Part shown: in pieces, positions 1 to 7,536 of the stretch
Layout of the letters: each line of letters opens with the position of its first letter
Numbering within the stretch: position 1 is the stretch's first letter
Assembly (NCBI RefSeq): GCF_002310815.1
Contig: NZ_CP011033.1
Location: 434,001-498,000 of the forward strand
Direction of reading: 5' to 3'
DNA length: 64,000 nt
Origin: Pseudoalteromonas tunicata
GTDB lineage: Bacteria; Pseudomonadota; Gammaproteobacteria; Enterobacterales; Alteromonadaceae
The notes under the pieces: model-generated
Told to the model about the DNA's origin: nothing
Seen by the model: only the letters and a program-made list of their open reading frames with translations
Databases searched by the model: none
Position numbers and translations under genes: made by a program

Positions 1-23
1 AATTTCACTATATTCTAACGCAG

Positions 24-209
24 CTAACCTGCCACCTTGGATAAAAACATGAAAAAGCCACCCAGCAAAATAATTATAATGATTACTATAGCTGTGAGCG
101 TTTTAGACTGAAACATTGATTCAATTAAACCGACTTCAGTTTGCATTTTAATTAGGTCTCTTAGCTCAACGCCTTCTCGAATGCGAGAGTTATTTTTTTC
201 GGTATTCAT
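24..209 (-). CDS. Small single-span membrane protein
   Basis: A 61-residue protein with a charged N-terminal half and one strongly hydrophobic segment (about residues 38-57, rich in Ile and Leu) close to the C-terminus. I chose the ATG at 209 because a GGAG lies six bases upstream; the earlier ATG at 221 would put that ribosome site inside the gene. I do not recognise the family. It lies downstream of two cassette-like genes in the same orientation and may belong to the same array, but no clear attC could be seen on either side, partly because the window starts here. Confidence 0.55.
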   Translation of the reverse strand: MNTEKNNSRIREGVELRDLIKMQTEVGLIESMFQSKTLTAIVIIIIILLGGFFMFLSKVAG

Positions 210-370
210 TGGCAACTCCATATGAGAAATATTTATGTATTGCTAGGCATTTATTTAAAAAAAGAATTTAAAAACAGCCAAAAATATATCAACCAAAATT
301 AGTCCTATTATTTTTCAACGAGATATTTATGGTCATATAATTGTTTGCTAAGCTCTTGTTATGTTCATTT

Positions 371-1009
371 ACCACACACGCAAAAATCAATGTTTCTACC
401 ACAAGCTTTACATTTTTTTAACGCCAACCTTTTCAATTTTAAAGCTATTTTTGTGATAGCCAAAGTCACCTCCAGCTAACCGAGAAGCAACTTTCTTGTA
501 ATTATACCAAGCTATTTCAGTAGCGTTTATGGGATTCTGAAAACCTCGACATACATCTAAAAATCGATTCTGCTCTTCGGTAATAGGAGCTATTTGGCCA
601 GTCTCTAACGCACTCAACCATGCTCCATATTTTTCTAAGTGAGCAATGTTTGCGCGATTGAGAGACTTTGCTATTTGTGGGTCTACTTGAAATCCCTTTT
701 TGATTAGATTTTTATGAGCCTCTTCCATAGAGGAAACACCAAAGTCTGGAATATTTTGTGGCTTAGATTTTGTGCGCGACTTAAAATTTCCAATCTTTTC
801 TAAGGTTACCGTGAACCCTATTATGAGCAGAATAATTGTAATTCCAGCAGCCCAATCAGGGATAAATAAGGAAAACACAGTAACATAAAGGATTATTGGA
901 ATTGCAAAAAAAAGTGCCATCAGAGCCAATACTGCTTGGCCTAATATGAAATTTCGAATTAGACGAAATATATCTTTCATACACCCTCAAAACCTTCAAA
1001 TGAACATAA
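371..1009 (-). mobile_element. Integron-type gene cassette (membrane protein)
   Basis: On the minus strand the cassette begins with TTATGTTCATTT just inside position 1009 and its attC starts with AAATGAACATAAC at 370-358. The two 13-base ends (998-1010 and 358-370) are exact reverse complements, as expected when R'' of a cassette's attC pairs with the bases that re-form R' on excision. The remainder of this attC (about 222-357) is AT-rich and I could not delimit its R' end. No integrase gene is visible in the window. Confidence 0.6.
408..980 (-). CDS. Hypothetical two-span membrane protein
   Basis: A 190-residue protein. Residues about 10-34 and 38-60 form two hydrophobic segments separated by a short loop with Pro, Asp and Trp. 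The rest is a soluble domain with many Lys, Asn and Ala, probably cytoplasmic. A GAGGG stands about four bases before the ATG. The family is not recognised. It sits alone between cassette-type ends, as integron cargo usually does, which fits an accessory function, but nothing in the sequence says which one. Confidence 0.6.
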   Translation of the reverse strand: MKDIFRLIRNFILGQAVLALMALFFAIPIILYVTVFSLFIPDWAAGITIILLIIGFTVTLEKIGNFKSRTKSKPQNIPDFGVSSMEEAHKNLIKKGFQVDPQIAKSLNRANIAHLEKYGAWLSALETGQIAPITEEQNRFLDVCRGFQNPINATEIAWYNYKKVASRLAGGDFGYHKNSFKIEKVGVKKM

Positions 1010-1010
1010 C

Positions 1011-1156
1011 GAGGCTGTAGAATTTCTATTTTTATAAATTTGGCCATTTTTTGAGCTCCCGTATCGCTTTCTAAGCGACTATCTCGGACTAAGCAATGCA
1101 TTTGAGAACCCTTAAATCACCTAAAAACTTGACCAAATGAGTAATTCTACAACCTC
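1011..1156. repeat. 146-bp element with 14-bp inverted ends inside an attC
   Basis: GAGGCTGTAGAATT at 1011-1024 is matched by AATTCTACAACCTC at 1143-1156: a 14-base terminal inverted repeat with one mismatch. The element separates the body of the LysE cassette's attC (1157-1251) from the expected R' end, GTTATGTTC on the minus strand at 1010-1002. No target duplication is evident (AAC against ATC at best). It has no credible gene and looks like a MITE. The alternative is a very small cassette whose own attC has been lost. Confidence 0.5.
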
Positions 1157-1251
1157 ATCGCCGCATTAAGGTGTGATCGGCGCTTGGCTATACTTGAGCG
1201 AAGCGAAACTGCCAAGCGTTGCGAATCACTCTTAAATGCTTTGTTATGCCA
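1157..1251 (-). other. attC recombination site of the LysE cassette (interrupted)
   Basis: Directly after the LysE stop codon the minus strand reads GGCATAACAAAGC and folds into a long imperfect hairpin. The arms are CGCTTGGC (1208-1215) with GCCAAGCG (1180-1187), GTGATTCG with CGATCAC, and TTTAAG with CTTAAT. The unpaired extra bases and the loop are typical of attC. The site breaks off after GCGGCG, where the inverted-end element begins. This is direct sequence evidence for an integron-type cassette, although the site may no longer recombine. Confidence 0.65.
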
Positions 1252-1878
1252 CTAGCGATCGCTGATCGCAACTTTGCTTGCTAGCCCAATAAGTAAAACA
1301 CCAGAGACGCCCTCTAGCCCTCGTGAGTAGCGCTGAGAATTCGGGCGACTAAAGACCCAACTACCTACTGACGCATACAGGATATTACACATTGTAGCCA
1401 GTACGCTAAATAACAAACCAAGCCACAATAATTGCATCGAAGCCGAACCTGATGATGTGTCAATAAACTGAGGTAGGAACGAAAGGAAGAACAGTGCAAC
1501 TTTCGGGTTTAATACACTAACAATTACGCCTTGTACAAATACATTTTTGTCACTTTCAACGCTTTCACTTACTTTCAATGTGCTATCCCCACGCCACATT
1601 GAAAGTAACGACTGAACACCCAAATAGACTAGATAAGCGGCACCCAACCATTTGACTGCGCTAAAAGCTACCGCTGAGCTGAGGATAATTGCAGATAATC
1701 CTAATGAAGCTGCTAAAGTATGAACAAAATAACCTACACCAAGTCCCATTGCAGCTTTGAACCCAGTGACCAACTTACCTTTCATTGTGTTTGAAACAAT
1801 ATAGATAACGTCTGGCCCTGGTATCATATTGATAGCAAGACAAGCGACTATAAATAGTAGTAGTGAATTAAGATCCAT
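1252..1878 (-). CDS. LysE/RhtB-family amino acid exporter (cassette gene)
   Basis: A 208-residue inner-membrane protein of the LysE/RhtB translocator family, which exports amino acids or homoserine-lactone-like compounds. The N-terminal signature is visible (AINMIPGPDVIYI at about residues 15-27), as is the usual pattern of about six hydrophobic segments and the mid-protein LNPKVALFFLSFLPQF motif. Length is normal for the family. An AAGGA ribosome site precedes the ATG. The gene is flanked by attC-like sites in the cassette arrangement, which suggests capture by an integron. The substrate cannot be read from the sequence. Confidence 0.85.
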   Translation of the reverse strand: MDLNSLLLFIVACLAINMIPGPDVIYIVSNTMKGKLVTGFKAAMGLGVGYFVHTLAASLGLSAIILSSAVAFSAVKWLGAAYLVYLGVQSLLSMWRGDSTLKVSESVESDKNVFVQGVIVSVLNPKVALFFLSFLPQFIDTSSGSASMQLLWLGLLFSVLATMCNILYASVGSWVFSRPNSQRYSRGLEGVSGVLLIGLASKVAISDR

Positions 1879-1904
1879 TTCCTTTTCTCCATATTTTCTG
1901 GCTG

Positions 1905-1967
1905 TGGCATAACAATTTAGTATTTATGCGACACACTGTTTGTGTTGCATAATCGCTTGTTGGACTG
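1905..1967 (-). other. attC-like site upstream of the LysE cassette
   Basis: On the minus strand the site runs from CAGTCCAACAAG to TTGTTATGCC. It contains the inverted pair TTATGC-ACACA and TGTGT-GCATAA around a short loop, and AACAA near the start pairs with TTGTT near the end. GTGGCATAAC (1904-1913) is the exact reverse complement of 1243-1252 at the other end of the LysE cassette. This supports a cassette boundary at about 1912 and means another cassette, now lost, once stood to the right. Confidence 0.55.
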
Positions 1968-2025
1968 AGGCGCTACCTGCTCGGTGTTTGAGTGGGCATT
2001 GTTTATGATATGGGAATTTGCTTTT

Positions 2026-2046
2026 CGTGATGTAGGCTACATCACG
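2026..2046. repeat. Perfect 10-bp hairpin near an IS91-type end
   Basis: CGTGATGTAG and CTACATCACG form a perfect 10-bp stem around one unpaired base. The hairpin lies about 180 bp past the stop codon of the IS91-type transposase fragment, on its 3' side, where the replication-origin end (oriIS) of these elements is found. This is probably the remnant of that end. It could also be an unrelated terminator-like palindrome, but it has no T-run. Confidence 0.4.
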
Positions 2047-2225
2047 CTTACTTTATCGGATTAACGGTGTTTTCTTAGCCTTCCCTGCATGGCTCAGCCA
2101 TTTTTACGTCTCCATTACACCTAATTTTTAGCGCTGAGGCAATCTTATTTTTCGTGGGCACAGCGTCACCTTACCTGAACACTTAAACAGGTTAACCCTC
2201 TGATTTTACCAAGCAAGCGTGGCCG

Positions 2226-2507
2226 TTAGCTCGTTCGCTCTGCTTTATTCATCACTTCATCAACAGTGATGATGCCAATAAATCGCAGTGTGCCTGTTTT
2301 ACATTTTTGGCACGGCCACGGCCAATGAGGTAGCTGTGTTTCTTTTGCTGTCTTTGGTTTCAGCGGTTTATCTGTCTGTGGTGCCTGTGACCTTATCAGT
2401 GCTAACTTTCGCTTTCGACACGCATTGGCTAAAAATCCATAGTGGCGAATGCGCATAAACCCTTTGGGCAATACATGCTGTAAGTAGCGCCGTAAAAATT
2501 CATAACA
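2226..2507 (-). pseudogene. C-terminal fragment of IS91-family transposase
   Basis: The readable frame contains EFLRRYLQHVLPKGFMRIRH followed by YGFLANACRKRKL, the well-known C-terminal region of IS91-type Y2 (HUH) rolling-circle transposases, then a CxxC segment (PCQKCKTGTL) and a normal stop. The catalytic domain with the HUH motif and paired tyrosines is missing. Upstream, the frame runs into unrelated REP-like sequence at about 2508. This is a 5'-truncated, non-functional copy. IS91-type elements move adjacent DNA by one-ended transposition, so its position beside cassettes is notable. Confidence 0.75.
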
Positions 2508-2582
2508 AGAGCCTCGGGCTAAAGCCCAACCTACAAAAAGCGGACAAGCTTCGCTCGTCTTCGCAAGCAGGCTTGCACCTAC
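2508..2582. repeat. REP-like palindromic repeats
   Basis: Two short palindrome-bearing modules follow one another. One contains CGGGCTAAAGCCCAACCTAC (GGGCT/AGCCC stem). The other contains TCGCAAGCAGGCTTGCACCT (GCAAGC/GCTTGC stem). Both resemble the dispersed repetitive extragenic palindromes common in gammaproteobacteria. They mark the truncation point of the transposase fragment. Confidence 0.5.
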
Positions 2583-2643
2583 CAAACAAAAAAGAAGACT
2601 TAATTTTAGAGATGGCTGACTTCAGCCTTAAGAATCTACTTTT

Positions 2644-2685
2644 TAACCATTAACCATTAACCATTAACCATTAACCATTAACCAT
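2644..2685. repeat. Tandem repeat, six copies of TAACCAT
   Basis: Six perfect, uninterrupted copies of the heptamer TAACCAT abut the stop codon of the DUF6151 gene. A seven-base unit can change length by slippage. Because it is outside the reading frame, a change would affect only the 3' untranslated region. Confidence 0.9.
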
Positions 2686-3251
2686 TATTTGAGTATTTTA
2701 GGTTTAACAATCGGCTGTTGATCTTGATTAAAAAAAGCATTGGGGTTGTTTAGTCCTTTTATCTTCCACAGCAAAAGTTTGAGAATAATGCGTAGGGTAA
2801 TGTTAAACGGTTTGGCTTGTAAGTTTTCGGGTACTTTCTCGTTAGCGAATTTGATATGAACATAACCTCGGCTTTTGCCAAGTGCTACATCTCTGTGTTC
2901 AGCATTAGCCATAAAATTGTGAATAACACCGATAAATGGCATCTTAGGGCCCATAGTATTGCCAATAGGTGTATTACAGCATGTTGTATACCAGCGATGC
3001 ATGCCTTTAGCACTCAGTTTTACACAGGCGATTTGCTCATGCCCTTGATTAATTTTTAAATGGGATAGAGGCATTTGAAAGATATCTGTACCACCAAAAT
3101 AATCGACGATGCTTTTTTCATGATTTAAGTATTGAGCAAATGCTTGGCAGTCATCACAACAACAGTGAATTCTTGTGCCTGAATGCTCATTAATATCAGC
3201 TGTTTCACCCGTTACTTTTCCACATAAGCATTTCAATTGTACTTGTGGCAT
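2685..3251 (-). CDS. DUF6151 family protein
   Basis: A 188-residue soluble protein that begins MPQVQLKCLCGKV. It has a CxC near the N-terminus, CCCDDC at about residues 30-35, and a later WYTTCCNTPIGNT motif. The cysteine pattern resembles a zinc site of the GFA/CENP-V type, and I place it in the DUF6151 family; the function is unknown. I prefer the ATG at 3251 over 3266 because GGAG lies a suitable distance before it. It is a single gene with no obvious partners. Confidence 0.7.
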   Translation of the reverse strand: MPQVQLKCLCGKVTGETADINEHSGTRIHCCCDDCQAFAQYLNHEKSIVDYFGGTDIFQMPLSHLKINQGHEQIACVKLSAKGMHRWYTTCCNTPIGNTMGPKMPFIGVIHNFMANAEHRDVALGKSRGYVHIKFANEKVPENLQAKPFNITLRIILKLLLWKIKGLNNPNAFFNQDQQPIVKPKILK

Positions 3252-3505
3252 GAGATAGCGCTCCATGTTGGTTAACCGTATTGTTATTTGGCGTAATTGA
3301 GATCACGCTGAGATGGTTTCTGATACTAAAACACTTTTTGGCGTAAAACCCTGAATTAAGGCTCATGAAATGAGGCATTTTTGGGTTGCTTGCACCAATA
3401 ATGCATCCATGTTTTGTCAATGTAAACACTCGTTTATAAAGAGTGAGAGGTTAATCTGTAATAATGTGTTTCAGTATCTGGAACGGATGTTGTAATGTTT
3501 TTAAC

Positions 3506-4519
3506 TTAGTTTTTCGCATTAGGCTGTTGTAGAAGTGAATCTCGCATAATCACTTTTGGTTCAAATATGTGCTGAATTTGATGTTTTTTCTCGTTAAATA
3601 CTTGTTTTAGCGCCAAACGTGCAGCCATTTGGCTCATTTGCATCACTGGGTTTTCGATGGTGGTGAGGCGTGGATAGAGGTATTTGGCAAAAATAATGTT
3701 ATCAAAACCAATGATAGATAAGTCTTGCGGCAGTTGATAGTTAACTTCACGGGCGAGTTCCATCGCACCTGCCGCTGTTTCGTCATTGGCACAGGCAATG
3801 GCAGTAAAAGGGCGCTTAGATGCAACAAAGTATTCAAAGCCTTGTTCGCCACCAGACTCATTAAAATTACCTTCATAAAATAAGGTGTCTTCAAAGCGAA
3901 TACCAAATTCGGCCAGTGCTTGTTGATGGCCAATTAAGCGGTTACGGGCATCGGGTTTGAATAAGGGCCCTGCAATATAGGCAATGTCGCGATGACCGTG
4001 CTCAAGCAAGGTTTTAGTGGCTAAATAACCGCCTAATACGTTGTCTAAACTAATGCACTGCTCGGCTAGTTCGGGCACTAACCGACCGACTAAATAGATA
4101 GGAATACTCTGTTTGCTCAGCGCAATAAGGTAGTCATCACTGACTGCTTCAACGTGTAAAATCAAGGCATCACATTTGCGACTAACTAAAAACTCAATGC
4201 CTTCGATTTCTTTGTCTTCTTGTGAGTGACCAGTGGTGATGATGACATGCTTGCCTGCGGCGCGCACCTCAGATTCAATGCCACTCATCATTTGGCCAAA
4301 ATAGGGACCTGATAATTCAGAAACCAAAATACCTACGCTGTTAGAGCGATTAGAGGCCAATGATTGTGCCACCATATTAGGGCGATAGCCAAGGGAGCTC
4401 ATAGCGTCTTCGACTTTTTTACGGGTTTTATCACTTACGCGACCAGTGTTATTCATTACTCGTGATACGGTTGCTAATGAAACGCCAGCCAAAAGTGATA
4501 CATCGTAAATTGTTGCCAT
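3506..4519 (-). CDS. LacI-family transcriptional repressor
   Basis: A 337-residue LacI/GalR regulator. The N-terminal helix-turn-helix and hinge are intact (ATIYDVSLLAGVSLATVSRV at residues 2-21), followed by a periplasmic-binding-protein-like sugar domain to the C-terminus. It is the last gene of the GH1-symporter-regulator operon, 35 bp after the symporter. It very likely binds the two palindromes at 7357-7370 and 7416-7429 and releases them when a beta-glucoside or its product is present. The effector is inferred from the neighbours only. Confidence 0.9.
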   Translation of the reverse strand: MATIYDVSLLAGVSLATVSRVMNNTGRVSDKTRKKVEDAMSSLGYRPNMVAQSLASNRSNSVGILVSELSGPYFGQMMSGIESEVRAAGKHVIITTGHSQEDKEIEGIEFLVSRKCDALILHVEAVSDDYLIALSKQSIPIYLVGRLVPELAEQCISLDNVLGGYLATKTLLEHGHRDIAYIAGPLFKPDARNRLIGHQQALAEFGIRFEDTLFYEGNFNESGGEQGFEYFVASKRPFTAIACANDETAAGAMELAREVNYQLPQDLSIIGFDNIIFAKYLYPRLTTIENPVMQMSQMAARLALKQVFNEKKHQIQHIFEPKVIMRDSLLQQPNAKN

Positions 4520-4554
4520 GGGAGTCCTTTATTATTACAGGGAGTTGCTAGTCA

Positions 4555-5922
4555 TTATTTAGTACAGGGTTGCAGTGTATCATGTTGGGGTTGTTCGTCA
4601 CTGTTAAGGCGAATTTTTAGCTGTAGTTCATCTAGTTTTTCAGTGGTTAAGGTGTAACGAGTCATGATGATGGCTACCATGAGTGAGCCAATGGCTGGAA
4701 AGAGGGTAAAGGATAACAAAATTCCATTTTTTGTGGCCTCAGTTTGCGCCGTATCAGCTTGATAACCATAAAAAGCCAATAACCATCCAGCAAGTGCCCC
4801 GCCAATGGCAACACCAAATTTAATAAAAAAGATCACGCCAGAATAGACTAATCCGGTGATCCTAATGCCAGTTTTGTGATGGCCATAATCTATGGTGTCG
4901 GCCATTTTGGCCCAGAGCAACGGCGTGGCCATATCTAAAAAGAATTTCCAAATAATAAACGCGGCAAAGGCCAGTTCAATTTGCTCGGAGCCAATAAAAT
5001 AACCGAGCGCGCACACCACAGCTGAAATAGTTTGTAGCCAAATATAGGCTTTGATTTTACACACGCGTTTAGCAAGTGGTTGAGCCAAGGCACAACCGAC
5101 CATGCTGGCAATAACGCCTGCTGTCATAAAGGCGGTAATTAAATCTTCACGGCCTAAAAAGTATTTTACATAATACACTGCAAGACTGAATTTAAGTACC
5201 TGACCAGTAAGTAAAAAGAAAGCTGCAATACATAAAATGCGCCATTGATCATTGCGCCAAAGCGACGCCATGCTGTCTTTAAAACTACTTGATTCGATCG
5301 GGGGGCTAATGCGCTCTTTGGTGCCCAAAAAACACAATAAAAATAAGATAAACCCTAAACTGCTCATTGCTATCATGGTCATTTGATAGCCTTTTGCGCT
5401 ATCGCCTTGGCCAAAATACTCAACTAATGGCATGGTGCAGCTGGCAACAATAACACCACCGAGCATGCCAAATACAAATCGATAAGATTGTACGCTGACA
5501 CGCTCTTTCGTGTCGGCACTAAGGACGCCACCAAGGGCGCAATAAGGAATGTTAATGGCGGTGTAAGCGAGCATTAATAAGGTATAAGTAACAAAGGCAT
5601 AAATGATTTTGCTTGAGCCAGATAATTGTGGCGTGCTAAAGGCTAAAATACTGATGAGTGCAAACGGCAAGGCTAACCATAAAAGATAAGGGCGAAACTG
5701 CCCCCATTTGCTGGTGGTTTTATCGGCCAACGCACCCATTAATGGATCTGTGATGGCATCAAAAATCCGCACCACTAAAAATAAAACCCCTACGACTGCG
5801 GGCGAGAGTCCAACTACATCGGTATAAAACAGCAGTAAAAACATCATCACTGTTTGAAAAATAATATTACTTGCTGTGTCACCGAGCCCATAGGCTATTT
5901 TTTCTTTTATAGTGAGCATCAT
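4555..5922 (-). CDS. GPH-family sugar:cation symporter (MelB-like)
   Basis: An inner-membrane symporter of the glycoside-pentoside-hexuronide family, about 455 residues with about 12 hydrophobic segments. The start of the family domain is clear (KEKIAYGLGDTASNI), as is the RIFDAITDPLMGALAD motif that contributes to the cation and sugar site. A longer frame reaches 6024, but the first 34 residues are not family-like, and the paired ATGs at 5922/5919 begin where homologues begin. It lies 55 bp after the GH1 gene, so it probably imports the disaccharides or glucosides that enzyme hydrolyses. Confidence 0.85.
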   Translation of the reverse strand: MMLTIKEKIAYGLGDTASNIIFQTVMMFLLLFYTDVVGLSPAVVGVLFLVVRIFDAITDPLMGALADKTTSKWGQFRPYLLWLALPFALISILAFSTPQLSGSSKIIYAFVTYTLLMLAYTAINIPYCALGGVLSADTKERVSVQSYRFVFGMLGGVIVASCTMPLVEYFGQGDSAKGYQMTMIAMSSLGFILFLLCFLGTKERISPPIESSSFKDSMASLWRNDQWRILCIAAFFLLTGQVLKFSLAVYYVKYFLGREDLITAFMTAGVIASMVGCALAQPLAKRVCKIKAYIWLQTISAVVCALGYFIGSEQIELAFAAFIIWKFFLDMATPLLWAKMADTIDYGHHKTGIRITGLVYSGVIFFIKFGVAIGGALAGWLLAFYGYQADTAQTEATKNGILLSFTLFPAIGSLMVAIIMTRYTLTTEKLDELQLKIRLNSDEQPQHDTLQPCTK

Positions 5923-5977
5923 TGTTTCTCGTAAGTGGGTTAATGACCTATTGGATAGGTAATATCTTGCTTTTACG

Positions 5978-7321
5978 CTATTTTTTATCCTGATTACGCT
6001 GCAAAATAAGATTGCGATAAGCAAGACCGCTTGCTTTTATAGTACGTTGTTGTGTCTGGTAATCAACATAGACGATGCCAAAACGTTTTGAATATCCTTC
6101 GGCCCATTCAAAATTATCCATCAAGCTCCAAGCAAAATAGCCTCGAATATCAACGCCGATGTCGATGGCATCATTTACAGCATCAAGATGTGATTGATAA
6201 TAGTCGATTCTATTTTGATCATGCACATGGCCATGTTCGAGCTTATCGGCCATGGCGGCACCATTTTCAGTAATATACATAGGTGGTAGGGGATAGGTTT
6301 GGTGCAAGTGTGTAAGTAATTGACTAAAAGCTTGCGGATAAATTTGCCAGCCAATATCCGTTTTTGGTGCTTGTGGCGGTAGTTCTTTAAAAATATGGGT
6401 AGCGTCTGCTTGATACACTGCACGAGTGTAATAATTGACGCCAATATAATCGAGTTTTTGGCTAATAATGGTCATATCTCCGGGTAAAATATCCGGTTGT
6501 TGCTCTTTTGGTAGCGTGTTAATAAGGTCAGGGTAGCAGCCATTAAAAATCGGTTTTATATACCATTGGTTAAAATAATCATCGGCATAGCGTGCTGCGT
6601 TGATGTCTGCTTTGCTATCACTGGCAGGGTAGGCGGGGGTAAAATTTAATACAATACCATTTTGACTTTTTGGGCTGTTTTTTTGTAGTGCAAGCATGGC
6701 TAAACCGTGACCAAGCAATAAATGATGCGCTGCTTTTTTACCATATTGTTTGCCCTTTAAACCAGGGGCATGAATGCCTGCTTCGTAGCCTAAATATGCG
6801 CTACAAAAAGGCTCATTAAGCGTGGCGTAGGCATAAACCCGCTCACCAAAAGCTTGGCTAATTAAATCGGCATAGTGGGCAAACTCATAGGCGGTATTAC
6901 GGTTAAGCCATCCGCCTTGATCTTCTAGGTACTGGGGCAAATCCCAGTGATAAAGTGTGACAAATGCCTTGATGTTATAGGTTTTTAATTGATCTAACAG
7001 CCTAATGTAAAAATCGACACCAGCTTGATTTAACGTGCCCTCTTTGGTCATCACTCTTGGCCATGCAATCGATAACCGATAAGCATCGACGCCCAAGGAT
7101 GCAATTAAAGCTAAATCCTGTTGCCATAAATTAACATGATCGCAGGCAATATCGCCGTTCGATCCATCTGAAATATTGCCTTTAATGCTACAAAAGGTAT
7201 CCCAAATATTGGGTAAACGGGTATTGGCCGCGCCTTCAATTTGAAAGGCTGCCGTAGCAACGCCAAAAATAAAGTCCGGTGAATTCATTTTTGATGTGGG
7301 CGCTAGGGTCAATTTATTCAT
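5978..7321 (-). CDS. Family 1 beta-glucosidase
   Basis: A 447-residue GH1 enzyme with no signal peptide, so cytoplasmic. The acid/base Glu is in TLNEPF (about E170) and the nucleophile in YITENGA (about E352). The N-terminal FIFGVATAAFQIEG signature and DHVNLWQQDL are also typical. Length matches the family. It should release glucose from imported cellobiose- or laminaribiose-type sugars. It is the first gene of a leftward operon with the symporter and the LacI regulator, and its promoter region holds two LacI-type operators. Confidence 0.92.
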   Translation of the reverse strand: MNKLTLAPTSKMNSPDFIFGVATAAFQIEGAANTRLPNIWDTFCSIKGNISDGSNGDIACDHVNLWQQDLALIASLGVDAYRLSIAWPRVMTKEGTLNQAGVDFYIRLLDQLKTYNIKAFVTLYHWDLPQYLEDQGGWLNRNTAYEFAHYADLISQAFGERVYAYATLNEPFCSAYLGYEAGIHAPGLKGKQYGKKAAHHLLLGHGLAMLALQKNSPKSQNGIVLNFTPAYPASDSKADINAARYADDYFNQWYIKPIFNGCYPDLINTLPKEQQPDILPGDMTIISQKLDYIGVNYYTRAVYQADATHIFKELPPQAPKTDIGWQIYPQAFSQLLTHLHQTYPLPPMYITENGAAMADKLEHGHVHDQNRIDYYQSHLDAVNDAIDIGVDIRGYFAWSLMDNFEWAEGYSKRFGIVYVDYQTQQRTIKASGLAYRNLILQRNQDKK

Positions 7322-7356
7322 TGTGCTCGATTACCTATTTTAAGATTTATCATTTT

Positions 7357-7370
7357 TGTAAGCGCTTACA
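7357..7370. promoter_or_regulatory. LacI-type operator 1
   Basis: TGTAAGCGCTTACA is a perfect 14-bp palindrome with the central CG step bound by LacI/GalR regulators. It lies 36 bp upstream of the GH1 start codon. Confidence 0.85.
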
Positions 7371-7415
7371 ATTAAACTTGTAAAATGACCAATTTGGTTT
7401 TAGATTGTAGAGATG

Positions 7416-7429
7416 TGAAAGCGCTTACA
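7416..7429. promoter_or_regulatory. LacI-type operator 2
   Basis: TGAAAGCGCTTACA differs from the perfect palindrome at one base. Its centre is 59 bp from that of operator 1. Two sites in the divergent intergenic region would let one regulator control the leftward and rightward halves of the locus, possibly by looping. Confidence 0.8.
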
Positions 7430-7536
7430 TTTTAGGTTAGTGCTTTATAAACCAAATATCAACTGATCTTGTACAAATACAATTTTAAGCAAAAGTGACA
7501 AAGAAGTTGATACAACCAATAAACGAGGATCATCAG

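Noticed and set aside
856..1101. Short minus-strand frame running out of the inverted-end element
   Set aside because: It overlaps the real gene at 408-980, has no ribosome site and no recognisable protein; probably a chance frame.
2644..2685. Possible CRISPR-like array
   Set aside because: Seven-base units without spacers; a simple tandem repeat.
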